In this document: piece after piece, positions 1 through 7,703 of the stretch
Layout of the letters: each line of letters begins with the position of its first letter
How positions within the stretch are numbered: the stretch's first letter is position 1
Assembly (NCBI RefSeq): GCF_036227565.1
Contig: NZ_CP109460.1
Coordinates: 4,092,001-4,156,000, forward strand
DNA length: 64,000 nucleotides
Origin: Streptomyces sp. NBC_01454
GTDB taxonomy: Bacteria; Actinomycetota; Actinomycetes; Streptomycetales; Streptomycetaceae
Direction of reading: 5' to 3'
Notes under the pieces: generated by a model
What the model was told of the DNA's origin: nothing
What the model saw: only the letters and a program-made list of their open reading frames with translations
Database searches by the model: none
Position numbers and translations under genes: made by a program

Positions 1-371
1 TCCTGGGACGCCCGGGCAGCCTCGGCGCCCTCGCCACCGTCGCCTGCTACGGGCCGGAGGGCATCGCCTGGCTGCACACCCTGCGCGAGGAGCTCGCCGA
101 GCGGGTACGGCTCGTCCTCGACGAGCTGGCGAGCCTGCCGGTGCGCGTCGGTGCGAGTGCCCCCGACGCCACGTACCTGGTGTGGGCCGAGGCCGCGGGG
201 GAGCAGGACGCGCGCCGGTTCGCCGGGGCGCTGGAGAGCAGCGGCATACACGTCCTCGCCGGCGAGAGCTTCGGCGGCGCGGCGTTCGACCGCTGCTTCC
301 GCATCAACGCGGCAAGCCACCCGGCGGTCCTGCGGACGGCCTTCGCCCGCCTGCGCGCCGCGCTCGGCTGA
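1..371 (+). CDS. PatB/MalY-type aminotransferase, C-terminal fragment
   Basis: Only the last 122 or so codons are present; the reading frame begins at base 3 and stops with TGA at 369-371. The visible part reads as the small C-terminal domain of a fold-type I PLP enzyme: a YGPEGIAWL stretch, a long helix, then GIHVLAGESFG and FRINAASHP followed by a terminal helix. That ending is typical of the MalY/PatB group (cystathionine beta-lyase or C-S lyase aminotransferases), which cleave cystathionine or act as transaminases in the cytoplasm. The PLP lysine lies outside the window, so substrate and catalytic competence cannot be judged. It converges on the DUF5324 gene. Confidence 0.7.
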   Translation, partial: LGRPGSLGALATVACYGPEGIAWLHTLREELAERVRLVLDELASLPVRVGASAPDATYLVWAEAAGEQDARRFAGALESSGIHVLAGESFGGAAFDRCFRINAASHPAVLRTAFARLRAALG

Positions 372-397
372 GGACGTCCCCCACGGCCGCATGCGAG

Positions 398-444
398 CGG
401 GCCGTGCCCGCCGGCCCCCGGGACGGGAGGGCGGACACGGCCCG
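398..444. terminator. GC-rich hairpin between converging genes
   Basis: A 9-bp perfect stem (CGGGCCGTG at 398-406 and CACGGCCCG at 436-444) encloses a loop that can itself pair. It lies between the converging aminotransferase and DUF5324 genes. No T-tract follows, which is usual in high-GC actinobacteria. Confidence 0.4.
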
Positions 445-464
445 GTGAGCCGGTGGCGGTCGGG

Positions 465-1181
465 TCAGGTGTTGCCGCCGCCGCGTTCATCGGCCTCGGC
501 GTCGGCCTGCTTGGCCTGGACCTCGGGGTCGAGCGAGGCGCCCTGGCTGCCGTCGACCGCGCTCAGCCGGCCGCGGTCGCTGACCTCGGTGGGAGCCGGC
601 GGCTCGACCAGCCAGTCCGGGTTGGCCTGCTTGTCCCACCACTTCCAGGCGGCGATCGCACCGCCGGCCAGGATGCCCAGCACGGTGAGGCGCTTGGCGA
701 GCTTGCCGCACTTGGCCCGCCGGCTGTGCTTCTTCTGAAGCTTGGCGATCTCCTTGGCCGTCACCTGGCCGCGGAGCGCGGCGAGCGCGGCGGCACCGCG
801 GGCGACGGCTTCGTCACGCACCGGCTCGGCCGCGGCCCGCGCGCTGGTCACGGCGTTCTCCAGCCGCGGTGCGGTGTAGTCGGCAGCCTGACGGGCGGCC
901 TTGCGGGTCCGGCGGGCCGCGCGGGTCGCCGCGGCGTCCACCTTGGGCGGCAGCGTGCCACGGGCGTGCTCGAACCGCGGCTGCAGATGGGCGTCGTACT
1001 GCGTGCGTGCCTGGTGGGCGGCCTCGGCCACCTTGGGAGCCGCTCGCGTACGCGCTTCGTGAGCGAAGTGCACGGCGGCGTCCTTGGCCGTACCGGCATA
1101 CGGAGCCACCACCTCCGCGGCGTGTCGCACGCTGTCCCTGGCCGTACCGGTCGCGGCGCGCACGCTGTCCTTGCGGGTCAC
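465..1181 (-). CDS. DUF5324 family protein
   Basis: A 238-residue protein of unknown function that I recognise as the Streptomyces DUF5324 type. The sequence is dominated by an amphipathic Ala/Arg/Lys-rich helix-forming stretch (about residues 1-150), which suggests a long coiled or apolipoprotein-like region. One hydrophobic segment follows (about residues 165-182, LTVLGILAGGAIAAWKWW) and then an acidic tail. I start it at GTG 1181 because GAGGAGGAG lies just upstream; the open frame continues another 65 codons without a comparable ribosome-binding site. It is transcribed away from the cyclophilin gene. A membrane-associated structural role is possible but is inference only. Confidence 0.7.
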   Translation of the reverse strand: MTRKDSVRAATGTARDSVRHAAEVVAPYAGTAKDAAVHFAHEARTRAAPKVAEAAHQARTQYDAHLQPRFEHARGTLPPKVDAAATRAARRTRKAARQAADYTAPRLENAVTSARAAAEPVRDEAVARGAAALAALRGQVTAKEIAKLQKKHSRRAKCGKLAKRLTVLGILAGGAIAAWKWWDKQANPDWLVEPPAPTEVSDRGRLSAVDGSQGASLDPEVQAKQADAEADERGGGNT

Positions 1182-1515
1182 GGGATCCTCCTCCTCGGTG
1201 GCGTTGTCCGGGGCTAGGGGGCCTGGTCCCCCGTGTCTGCTGTATCGCCTGTCCACCCGTTTGGAGATCATGCCCGCTCGGACGTCACACGGCATGTGCG
1301 AGCGGGCATCCGGGTCATTGCGGACCTTCCGGAGCCTTGTTGACGACAATGCCACGGTTTGCCGCTCCCGGCGCATGAAATCGGCACGAAGTCCGTCAAG
1401 AGCCCGGCAGCGGGAAAGAGTGGCGCGTGGCCCGACAGGGGTGAGGTCGGGCGACGGGCGGGCCGGTCCATGCGAGGATCGTGAACCGTCAGTGCAGACT
1501 TATGGAAGGTAGATC
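1182..1515. other. Divergent intergenic region
   Basis: A 334-nt gap between the divergent DUF5324 and cyclophilin genes. It must carry both promoters. I could not assign convincing -35/-10 pairs, and I see no RNA gene or repeat. Confidence 0.4.
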
Positions 1516-2043
1516 GTGGCTGAGCAGCTCTACGCCACCCTGAAGACGAACCAGGGCGACATCGAGATTCGGCTTCTGCCGAACCATGCACCCAAGACGG
1601 TCAAGAACTTCGTCGAGCTCGCCAACGGCGAGCGGGAGTGGACCCACCCGGCGACGGGCAAGAAGTCCACGGACCGCCTCTACGACGGCACCGTCTTCCA
1701 CCGGGTGATCAGTGGCTTCATGATCCAGGGCGGCGACCCGCTGGGCAACGGCACCGGCGGCCCCGGCTACGAGTTCGGGGACGAGTTCCACCCCGACCTG
1801 GCCTTCAACAAGCCGTACCTGCTGGCCATGGCCAACGCCGGCCCCGGCACGAACGGCTCGCAGTTCTTCGTGACCGTCGGCGCGACCGCCTGGCTGACCG
1901 GCAAGCACACCATCTTCGGTGAGGTCAGCAACGACGCCAGCAAGAAGGTCGTCGACGCGATCGCCGGCACCCAGACGAACCCGCGCACGGACCGTCCGGT
2001 CCAGGACGTCGTCATCGAGTCGGTGGTCATCGAGACCCGCTGA
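1516..2043 (+). CDS. ppiA: Cyclophilin-type peptidyl-prolyl cis-trans isomerase
   Basis: A 175-residue single-domain cyclophilin that catalyses cis-trans isomerisation of prolyl peptide bonds during protein folding. No signal peptide is present, so it acts in the cytoplasm. Family signatures are complete: VFHRVISGFMIQGGDP (active-site Arg, Phe and Gln region), GPGTNGSQFFVT and WLTGKHTIFGEV, the last holding the Trp that binds cyclosporin in sensitive members. The GTG start at 1516 is preceded by GGAAGG at 1504-1509. The following rhomboid gene starts 141 nt downstream on the same strand with its own ribosome-binding site. Confidence 0.93.
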   Translation: MAEQLYATLKTNQGDIEIRLLPNHAPKTVKNFVELANGEREWTHPATGKKSTDRLYDGTVFHRVISGFMIQGGDPLGNGTGGPGYEFGDEFHPDLAFNKPYLLAMANAGPGTNGSQFFVTVGATAWLTGKHTIFGEVSNDASKKVVDAIAGTQTNPRTDRPVQDVVIESVVIETR

Positions 2044-2184
2044 GCCGTGTCTTGTGCCCCGGCGTGAGCCGGGGAACCATTGCGCCCCGCCCGGTCGTAC
2101 ATCAGGCGGGGCGCGACGCTCGTCCGGAGCCGGGCGGGAGGGCGAGTGACGGGCGCCCGGACGGAGAAGAGGACGAGGGGACCG

Positions 2185-3102
2185 ATGGACCAGGTGCCAG
2201 GCAGCCCACAGGAGCCGCGGGACGCGCGGGGCGACGACGGCCTGCCGGGCTGTTTCCGTCACCCGGACCGCCCGACCGGCATCCGCTGCACCCGCTGTGA
2301 CAAGCCGATATGCCCCGAGTGCATGATCAGCGCCTCGGTCGGCTTCCAGTGCCCGGACTGCGTACGCGGCGGCAGCGGCACCGGCCGCGCGCCGCAGGCG
2401 ACGGCGCCGCGCACGATCGCGGGCGGCACGATCACGGCCGATCCCCGGCTGGTCACCAAGGTTCTGCTGGGCCTCAACGTCGCGGTCTTCATCGCCGTGT
2501 CGGTGACCGGCGGCGCGCTGAGCCCGCTGGTCAACCACCTCGACATGATCGGTCTCGCCGCCGAACCGGGCCGCTACCAGCTCGTCGGCGTCGCCGAGGG
2601 CGAGTGGTACCGCCTGCTGACCGCGATGTTCCTGCACCAGCAGATCGCGCACATCGCGTTCAACATGCTCTCGCTGTGGTGGCTGGGGCCGCCCCTGGAG
2701 GCGGCGCTCGGCCGGGCGCGGTTCCTCGCGCTCTATCTGCTCGCCGGCCTGGGCGGCAGCGCGCTGTCGTATCTCCTCGCCGCGCAGAACCAGCCCTCGC
2801 TGGGCGCCTCCGGCGCGATCTTCGGGCTGCTCGGCGCGACCGCGGTCCTGATGCGGCGGCTGCGGTACGACATGAAGCCGGTGCTGATCCTGCTCGGCCT
2901 GAACCTCGTCTTCACGTTCCTGTGGCCGAATATCGCCTGGCAGGCGCATGTGGGCGGCCTCGTGGTGGGCGCCGCGGTGGCGTTCGGGATGGTGCATGCG
3001 CCGCGCGACCGGCGGACCCTGGTGCATTTCGCGACCTGCGCGGTGATGCTGCTCGCGATCGTCGCCGTGGTGGGGGTACGGACCCTTCAGCTCACCGGCT
3101 GA
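2185..3102 (+). CDS. Rhomboid family intramembrane serine protease with B-box zinc finger
   Basis: A 305-residue membrane protein. The N-terminal 60 residues hold a Cys/His zinc-binding cluster of B-box type (C23, H26, C35, C38, C43, C46, C56, C59). A rhomboid core follows: HIAFN (H156, N160), the nucleophile in GASG (S209) and the catalytic His in AWQAHVGG (H255). Rhomboids cut substrate transmembrane helices within the membrane. About six hydrophobic segments are visible after residue 90. ATG 2185 follows a GAGGACGAGGGG ribosome-binding site; an upstream in-frame ATG at 2080 lacks one. The cytosolic zinc finger could select substrates or partners, but this is inference. The substrate is unknown. 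Confidence 0.9.
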   Translation: MDQVPGSPQEPRDARGDDGLPGCFRHPDRPTGIRCTRCDKPICPECMISASVGFQCPDCVRGGSGTGRAPQATAPRTIAGGTITADPRLVTKVLLGLNVAVFIAVSVTGGALSPLVNHLDMIGLAAEPGRYQLVGVAEGEWYRLLTAMFLHQQIAHIAFNMLSLWWLGPPLEAALGRARFLALYLLAGLGGSALSYLLAAQNQPSLGASGAIFGLLGATAVLMRRLRYDMKPVLILLGLNLVFTFLWPNIAWQAHVGGLVVGAAVAFGMVHAPRDRRTLVHFATCAVMLLAIVAVVGVRTLQLTG

Positions 3103-3120
3103 GGGGCCCGTACCGCCACG

Positions 3121-3310
3121 TTGTCCACAGTGCGTGGCCGATCTTGTGCATGCGGTGCGGAACTCTCGTTCCGCACCGCCCTGACCTGCGTTTCCCCAGC
3201 CGGGGCAGGGGGAGAGGGCGGCCCGGGGTGGGTGCCGCCGATCACACCGGCGTCAACCTCCCGAGGGTTATCCACAGATCTTCTGAAGTTTTCCCCGACT
3301 GTGGATAACC
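3121..3310. promoter_or_regulatory. DnaA-box cluster between the rhomboid gene and crgA
   Basis: Three DnaA-type 9-mers occur in 190 bp: TTGTCCACA at 3121-3129, TTATCCACA at 3268-3276 and its reverse complement at 3300-3308. The last two form the arms of a 12-bp perfect inverted repeat (GGTTATCCACAG at 3266-3277, CTGTGGATAACC at 3299-3310). The repeat sits between convergent genes, so it could act as a hairpin terminator, a DnaA-binding pair, or both. Confidence 0.55.
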
Positions 3311-3338
3311 GTGTGGATGGCCTTGGGCAGGGCTTGCC

Positions 3339-3593
3339 CTACTTCCACTGGGTGGATACGCCGAAGCCCACCGCGATGAAGCCGAAGCCACAGACGATGT
3401 TCCAGTTGCCCATGGCCCCGATCGGCAGATCGCCTTCGGACACATAGAACGTCACGATCCACACCAGCCCGATCAGGAACATGGCCAGCATCAACGGCGC
3501 CACCCAGCCACGGCCTGAGTTCATCTTCAGGCTGGTGGTCTTCGCCGGCGGCGGCGTGAAGTCGTCCTTCTTGCGGATCCGTGACTTCGGCAC
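3339..3593 (-). CDS. crgA: Cell division protein CrgA
   Basis: An 84-residue protein with two closely spaced hydrophobic segments (about residues 30-50 and 62-80) after a short basic N-terminus ([15 protein letters not shown]). This is the size and layout of CrgA. CrgA is a small septal membrane protein that coordinates Z-ring timing in Streptomyces and interacts with FtsI/FtsQ-type proteins in mycobacteria. The start is GTG at 3591-3593, preceded by AGGAGA at normal spacing. It is divergent from the DUF881/sortase operon, with 180 nt between them. The segment ends FGVSTQWK, as in other members I know. Confidence 0.92.
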   Translation of the reverse strand: MPKSRIRKKDDFTPPPAKTTSLKMNSGRGWVAPLMLAMFLIGLVWIVTFYVSEGDLPIGAMGNWNIVCGFGFIAVGFGVSTQWK

Positions 3594-3773
3594 GAGGAAC
3601 TCTCCTGTCGATGCGCTGCTCCCCCGCTCTCGTCCGTGCTCGAGCGGGCGGTGCCCCCATCCGCGGGGAGGTACGGAGTGTGCGCCGGGGCGCGGATGCG
3701 GTGGGGAGCGGATTCGTTTCCCGGGCGTCCGTTAGCGTAGTGCTTCCGCGGCGCCGTAAGGAGTAAGGGTACG

Positions 3774-4544
3774 TTGAGCAATTCCGCTGACTCCCCCGAC
3801 CGCCCCACCCGGTCACGCCTGCGGCCCGTGCGCCTCCTCACTCTCGTCGTCTTCGCGCTCGCCGGGCTGCTGTTCTGGCTCAGCTTCGACACCGCGCGCG
3901 GCACGAATCTGCGCTCGGACGACTCGATGCTGCGGCTGTCCGACCTCATCCAGGAACGCAGCCACAAGAACGGCACCCAGGACGAGAGCAATGCCGCGCT
4001 GCGCGCCGAGGTCGACTCCCTCGCCCAGCGTGACAACGGCAGCTCCAAGGCCGAGGAGGCCAAGCTCAAGGCGCTGGAGAAGAACGCCGGCACCAAGCCG
4101 GTCAAGGGCCAGGGCGTGACGGTCACGCTCACCGATGCCCCGCCGAACGCCACCGCCAAGATCCCCGGCATCCCCGAGCCGCAGCCCAACGACCTGGTCA
4201 TCCACCAGCAGGATCTGCAGGCCGTCGTGAACGCCCTGTGGCACGGCGGCGCCAAGGGCATCAAGGTCATGGACCAGCGGCTGATCTCCACCAGCGCGGT
4301 GCGCTGCGTCGGCAACACCCTGATCCTCCAGGGCCGGGTCTACTCCCCGCCGTACAAGATCACCGCCGTCGGTGACCGCGAGGCCCTCACCAACGCCCTG
4401 ACCGCCTCCCCCGCCATCCAGAACTACCTCCAGTACGTGAACGCCTACGGCCTCGGCTGGAAAGTCGACCAGCACGAGGCGATGACTCTTCCCGGCTACT
4501 CCGGCACAGTGGATCTCCACTACGCACAGCCTGTGAAGCCGTAG
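3774..4544 (+). CDS. DUF881 family membrane-anchored protein
   Basis: A 256-residue protein with one N-terminal membrane anchor (about residues 19-40), a coiled-coil-prone Glu/Lys/Ala stretch (about 50-110) and a globular DUF881 domain outside the membrane. DUF881 proteins (YlxW-like) are common next to division and envelope genes in Gram-positive bacteria; their biochemical role is not established. Translation most likely begins at TTG 3774, with AAGGAG at 3758-3763 about ten bases upstream. It heads the operon that continues with the first sortase 37 nt downstream, which suggests a role at the growing envelope. Confidence 0.8.
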   Translation: MSNSADSPDRPTRSRLRPVRLLTLVVFALAGLLFWLSFDTARGTNLRSDDSMLRLSDLIQERSHKNGTQDESNAALRAEVDSLAQRDNGSSKAEEAKLKALEKNAGTKPVKGQGVTVTLTDAPPNATAKIPGIPEPQPNDLVIHQQDLQAVVNALWHGGAKGIKVMDQRLISTSAVRCVGNTLILQGRVYSPPYKITAVGDREALTNALTASPAIQNYLQYVNAYGLGWKVDQHEAMTLPGYSGTVDLHYAQPVKP

Positions 4545-4581
4545 CCGCGTCCCCCGGGGCAGCGGGGAGGGGCGGGGCCGG

Positions 4582-5310
4582 ATGACGCTGCGGGGCGGGA
4601 CGACGGTGCGGTGGATCGTGCGGACGCTCAGCGAAATCTGCGTCACCGTGGGCGCGCTCATCGTGCTCTTCGTGGTCTATCTCCTCTTCTGGACCGGCGT
4701 ACGGGCCGACAGCGCCATGGACGGCGAGATCGGCAGACTCCAGGACCGCTGGTCCGCGGGCCCGGTCACCGCTCCCGCCCGCCCGCCGGCCCCCGGCGCC
4801 GGCGCCGGCACCGCGCCGGCCGCGCGCCCCCACGGCTACCCATCGGGTGCCTCCTTCGCCGTGATGTACATCCCGCGCTTCGGTGCCGACTGGGCCAAGC
4901 CCGTGCTGGAAGGCACCGCGGCCGACGTCCTCAAGCGCGGCCTGGGCCACTACGACCGCACCGCGCACCTCGGCGCGCTCGGCAACTTCTCCGTCGCCGG
5001 ACACCGCCGCACCTACGGCGACCCGTTCAAGGACTTCCCACGGCTGCATCCCGGCGACGCCGTGGTGCTCACCGACGGCCGGACCTGGTTCACCTACCGC
5101 ATCGACAACCGGCCCTACACGACGCTGCCCGGCGATATCGGCGTGATCGACCCCGTGCCGCGGAAGTCCGGTTTCCACGGCCCCGGGCGGTATCTCACGC
5201 TGACGACCTGCGAGCCGGAATGGGGCCACAGCCACCGGCTGATCGCCTGGGCACACCTGGATTCCACCCAACCCGCGGCACGGGGAAGGCCATCGGCTTT
5301 GACCGGCTGA
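4582..5310 (+). CDS. Class E sortase (first of three)
   Basis: A 242-residue membrane-anchored sortase: basic N-terminus, one transmembrane helix (about residues 18-42), a Pro/Ala-rich linker, then the beta-barrel catalytic domain. Catalytic residues are visible: His in FSVAGHRRTYG, Cys in YLTLTTCEPEW and Arg in SHRLIAWAH. Class E sortases of high-GC Gram-positives cleave LAXTG-type sorting signals and join surface proteins such as chaplins to peptidoglycan. It acts outside the membrane. ATG 4582 follows a GGGGAGGGG-rich ribosome-binding site. Two paralogues lie downstream, so division of labour between the three is unclear. Confidence 0.87.
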   Translation: MTLRGGTTVRWIVRTLSEICVTVGALIVLFVVYLLFWTGVRADSAMDGEIGRLQDRWSAGPVTAPARPPAPGAGAGTAPAARPHGYPSGASFAVMYIPRFGADWAKPVLEGTAADVLKRGLGHYDRTAHLGALGNFSVAGHRRTYGDPFKDFPRLHPGDAVVLTDGRTWFTYRIDNRPYTTLPGDIGVIDPVPRKSGFHGPGRYLTLTTCEPEWGHSHRLIAWAHLDSTQPAARGRPSALTG

Positions 5311-5391
5311 CCCACCTGCGCCCGCCCTCGCCCCTTACTCTGGTGTCGCAACGGACATCGTCATCGGCATCGGCAAGGGGACAGCGACAGC

Positions 5392-5568
5392 ATGTACGGC
5401 TGGATCTGGCGGCATCTGCCGGGCAACACGTGGGTGAAGGCGCTGATTTCCCTGGTGCTCGCCCTGGCGGTCGTCTTCATACTCTTCCAGTACGTCTTCC
5501 CGTGGGCGGAGCCGCTGCTCCCCTTCAATGACGTCACTGTCGATCAAGGGATGGCAGCCGTCCGATGA
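5392..5568 (+). CDS. 58-residue membrane protein
   Basis: A short gene that is easy to miss. ATG 5392 opens 58 codons ending TGA 5566-5568, which overlaps the pabA ATG by ATGA. The product starts MYGWIWRHLPGN and has one strong transmembrane helix (about residues 15-36, VKALISLVLALAVVFILFQYVFPW) followed by an acidic tail. Aromatic residues flank the helix. The translational coupling to pabA and the position between two sortase genes indicate a real gene. I do not know a function; a small accessory subunit of the sortase or division machinery is a guess. Confidence 0.75.
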   Translation: MYGWIWRHLPGNTWVKALISLVLALAVVFILFQYVFPWAEPLLPFNDVTVDQGMAAVR

Positions 5569-6221
5569 CCGCACGGATTCTCGTCGTCGACAACTACGAC
5601 AGCTTCGTCTTCAACCTCGTCCAGTACCTCTACCAACTCGGTGCCGAGTGCGAGGTGCTGCGCAACGACGAGGTCGCCCCGCGGCACGCCCAGGACGGCT
5701 TCGACGGGGTGCTGCTGTCGCCCGGTCCCGGTACTCCCGAGCAGGCCGGAGTCTGCGTCGACATGGTCCGGCACTGCGCGGACACCGGAGTCCCGGTCTT
5801 CGGCGTCTGCCTGGGCATGCAGTCGATGGCCGTCGCCTACGGCGGCGTGGTGGACCGCGCGCCCGAGCTGCTCCACGGCAAGACCTCGCTGGTCGTCCAC
5901 GAGGGCGCCGGCGTCTTCTCCGGGCTGCCCACGCCGTTCACCGCCACCCGCTACCACTCCCTGGCCGTCGAGCCGGACACCGTCCCCGACGACCTGCTCG
6001 TCACCTCCTGGACGGAGGCCGACGACGTCCCCGGCGGACGGATCATCATGGGCCTGCGGCACCGCGAACTACCGGTGGAGGGTGTGCAGTTCCACCCCGA
6101 GTCGGTCCTGACCGAGTGGGGGCACCGGATGCTGGCCAACTGGCTCGTCGAATGCGGCGATGAGGGGGCGGTGGCGCGCTCGACGGGGCTGGCCCCGGTG
6201 GTCGGCAAGGCCGGCGCGTGA
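5565..6221 (+). CDS. pabA: Aminodeoxychorismate/anthranilate synthase glutamine amidotransferase subunit
   Basis: A 218-residue class I glutamine amidotransferase. It releases ammonia from glutamine for the synthase subunit that makes aminodeoxychorismate (folate) or anthranilate (tryptophan). The triad is intact: nucleophile C82 in FGVCLGM, and H177 with E179 in VQFHPES. The oxyanion strand LLSPGPGTPE is also present. No synthase component I or trp gene is adjacent. The embedding in a sortase operon, with start-stop overlaps on both sides (ATGA at 5565, GTGA at 6218), is the usual Streptomyces arrangement as far as I recall. PabA versus TrpG cannot be settled by sequence alone. Confidence 0.85.
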   Translation: MTARILVVDNYDSFVFNLVQYLYQLGAECEVLRNDEVAPRHAQDGFDGVLLSPGPGTPEQAGVCVDMVRHCADTGVPVFGVCLGMQSMAVAYGGVVDRAPELLHGKTSLVVHEGAGVFSGLPTPFTATRYHSLAVEPDTVPDDLLVTSWTEADDVPGGRIIMGLRHRELPVEGVQFHPESVLTEWGHRMLANWLVECGDEGAVARSTGLAPVVGKAGA

Positions 6222-7678
6222 CCGCCTTGCGCCCCGAGCGTGAAGGCAGTTCCCACGAGCCCTACGAACCGGACCGGTCGTATGCGCCACAAGACCCGTA
6301 CGGACCGCAGGAGCCCCACAGGCAGCCCGACGCGTTCGAGGCCGCGGTGGAAGCGCTCAACGACCCCCTGAACGATCCGCTGCCGGGCCAGGCACCCCCG
6401 GCACCCCCGGCCGCTTCGTACGGCCAGCCGGGCCGGGGACGACGCCGGGGCAAGCCGGCCCAGGAGGGCGTGCGGCAGGGCTCGCCGTGGTTCCGCCCGC
6501 ATCTGGAGCCGGACACCTCCCGGCCGGACCGGCAGCCTCCCGCGCCACAGTCTGCCGGCCACGGCCAGGGGTACGGCGCCGGCCCCGCCCCCGCCCCCGC
6601 CCCGCGCCCCGCCTCGGCCGAGCCGATAGCCCGGCCCTATGCCGCGCGGGAGACGCCGCCACCCCCCGCCCCCGCTCCCCCCGCAGTGGCCGCCCCCACG
6701 CCGTGGCGGAACGACGACGAGACCATGGCGCTGCGGCAGGCCGAGAAGCCCGACGGCGACGCCGTTTCACGTGAAACCGACGCTGCTGATGTCGGGGGTG
6801 CCGCGGTTTCACGTGAAACCGCGGCGGAGTCTTCGGCCACCGGCGGCAGAGCGGCCCGGCGCAAGGCCGCCCAGGAGGCCGCCAAGCGAGGCGGCCGACG
6901 AGGGCGTCACGGCGGGCCGGCCGACACCACGGCGGCCGCCGACCCCGCCGCCGCTGCCCCCACGTCCCGGGTGGAGGCCCGGCGGGCCGCTCGCGCCGCC
7001 AAGGACAGCCCCAGCCTGATCGCCAGCCGCGCACTGGGCGAAGTGTTCATCACCCTCGGCGTGTTGATGCTGCTCTTCGTCACCTATCAGCTCTGGTGGA
7101 CGAATGTCCGCGCCGAGGAGGAGGCGGGCGGCGCCACCACCAACCTTCAGCACGAGTGGGACAAGGGCGGCGGCGAGAAGAAGAACCTCGCGGACGGCGA
7201 GCGCTTCGGGATCATGTATATCCCCAAGCTCGATGTGAAGGCCCCGATAGCCGAGGGCATCGACAAGCACAATGTGCTCGACCACGGCATGGTCGGTCAC
7301 TACGACAAGAGCAGCGGGACCAAGACGGCGATGCCCTGGGACAAGAAGGGCAACTTCGCGGTGGCCGCGCACCGCAACACCCACGGCGAGCCGTTCCGCT
7401 ACATCAACAAGCTGACCAAGGGCGACAAAATCGTCGTCGAGACGCAGAGCTCGTACTACACCTACGAGATGGAGAGCATCCTCCCGCAGACCTCGCCGAG
7501 CAACACCAGCGTGATCGGCCCCGTACCTCCCGGCTCGGGGTTCACCGGCCCCGGCCGTTACATCACCCTGACGACCTGCACCCCGGAGTTCACCAGTACC
7601 TATCGGATGATCGTCTGGGGCAAGATGGTCGACGAGCGGCCGCGGAGCAAGGGCGAACCGGATGTGCTCACCGGCTGA
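6218..7678 (+). CDS. Class E sortase with long disordered cytoplasmic N-terminus (second of three)
   Basis: A 486-residue protein. Residues 1-270 are Pro/Ala/Arg-rich, predicted disordered and cytoplasmic. One transmembrane helix (about 274-296) and a class E sortase domain follow. Catalytic His is in VAAHRNTHGEPF, Cys in YITLTTCTPEF and Arg in STYRMIVWG. Typical members are about 230 residues, so the N-terminal extension doubles the length. The GTG start overlaps pabA by 4 bp. Two exact ParB sites (6764-6777, 6806-6819) lie inside the disordered segment, 42 bp apart, and both encode VSRET in the same frame. The extension may tether the enzyme to intracellular partners or merely tolerate the sites; that is inference. 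Confidence 0.85.
   Translation: MTALRPEREGSSHEPYEPDRSYAPQDPYGPQEPHRQPDAFEAAVEALNDPLNDPLPGQAPPAPPAASYGQPGRGRRRGKPAQEGVRQGSPWFRPHLEPDTSRPDRQPPAPQSAGHGQGYGAGPAPAPAPRPASAEPIARPYAARETPPPPAPAPPAVAAPTPWRNDDETMALRQAEKPDGDAVSRETDAADVGGAAVSRETAAESSATGGRAARRKAAQEAAKRGGRRGRHGGPADTTAAADPAAAAPTSRVEARRAARAAKDSPSLIASRALGEVFITLGVLMLLFVTYQLWWTNVRAEEEAGGATTNLQHEWDKGGGEKKNLADGERFGIMYIPKLDVKAPIAEGIDKHNVLDHGMVGHYDKSSGTKTAMPWDKKGNFAVAAHRNTHGEPFRYINKLTKGDKIVVETQSSYYTYEMESILPQTSPSNTSVIGPVPPGSGFTGPGRYITLTTCTPEFTSTYRMIVWGKMVDERPRSKGEPDVLTG
6764..6777. promoter_or_regulatory. parS site 1 (inside sortase gene)
   Basis: Exact copy of the ParB-binding palindrome GTTTCACGTGAAAC, encoding VSRET at residues 183-187 of the second sortase. 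Confidence 0.92.
6806..6819. promoter_or_regulatory. parS site 2 (inside sortase gene)
   Basis: Exact parS copy centred 42 bp from site 1. It is extended on both sides so that 6801-6824 is a perfect 24-bp palindrome. It encodes VSRET at residues 197-201 of the sortase. Confidence 0.92.
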
Positions 7679-7703
7679 GTGAACAAAAGAGGGGTGCTAC
7701 GCG

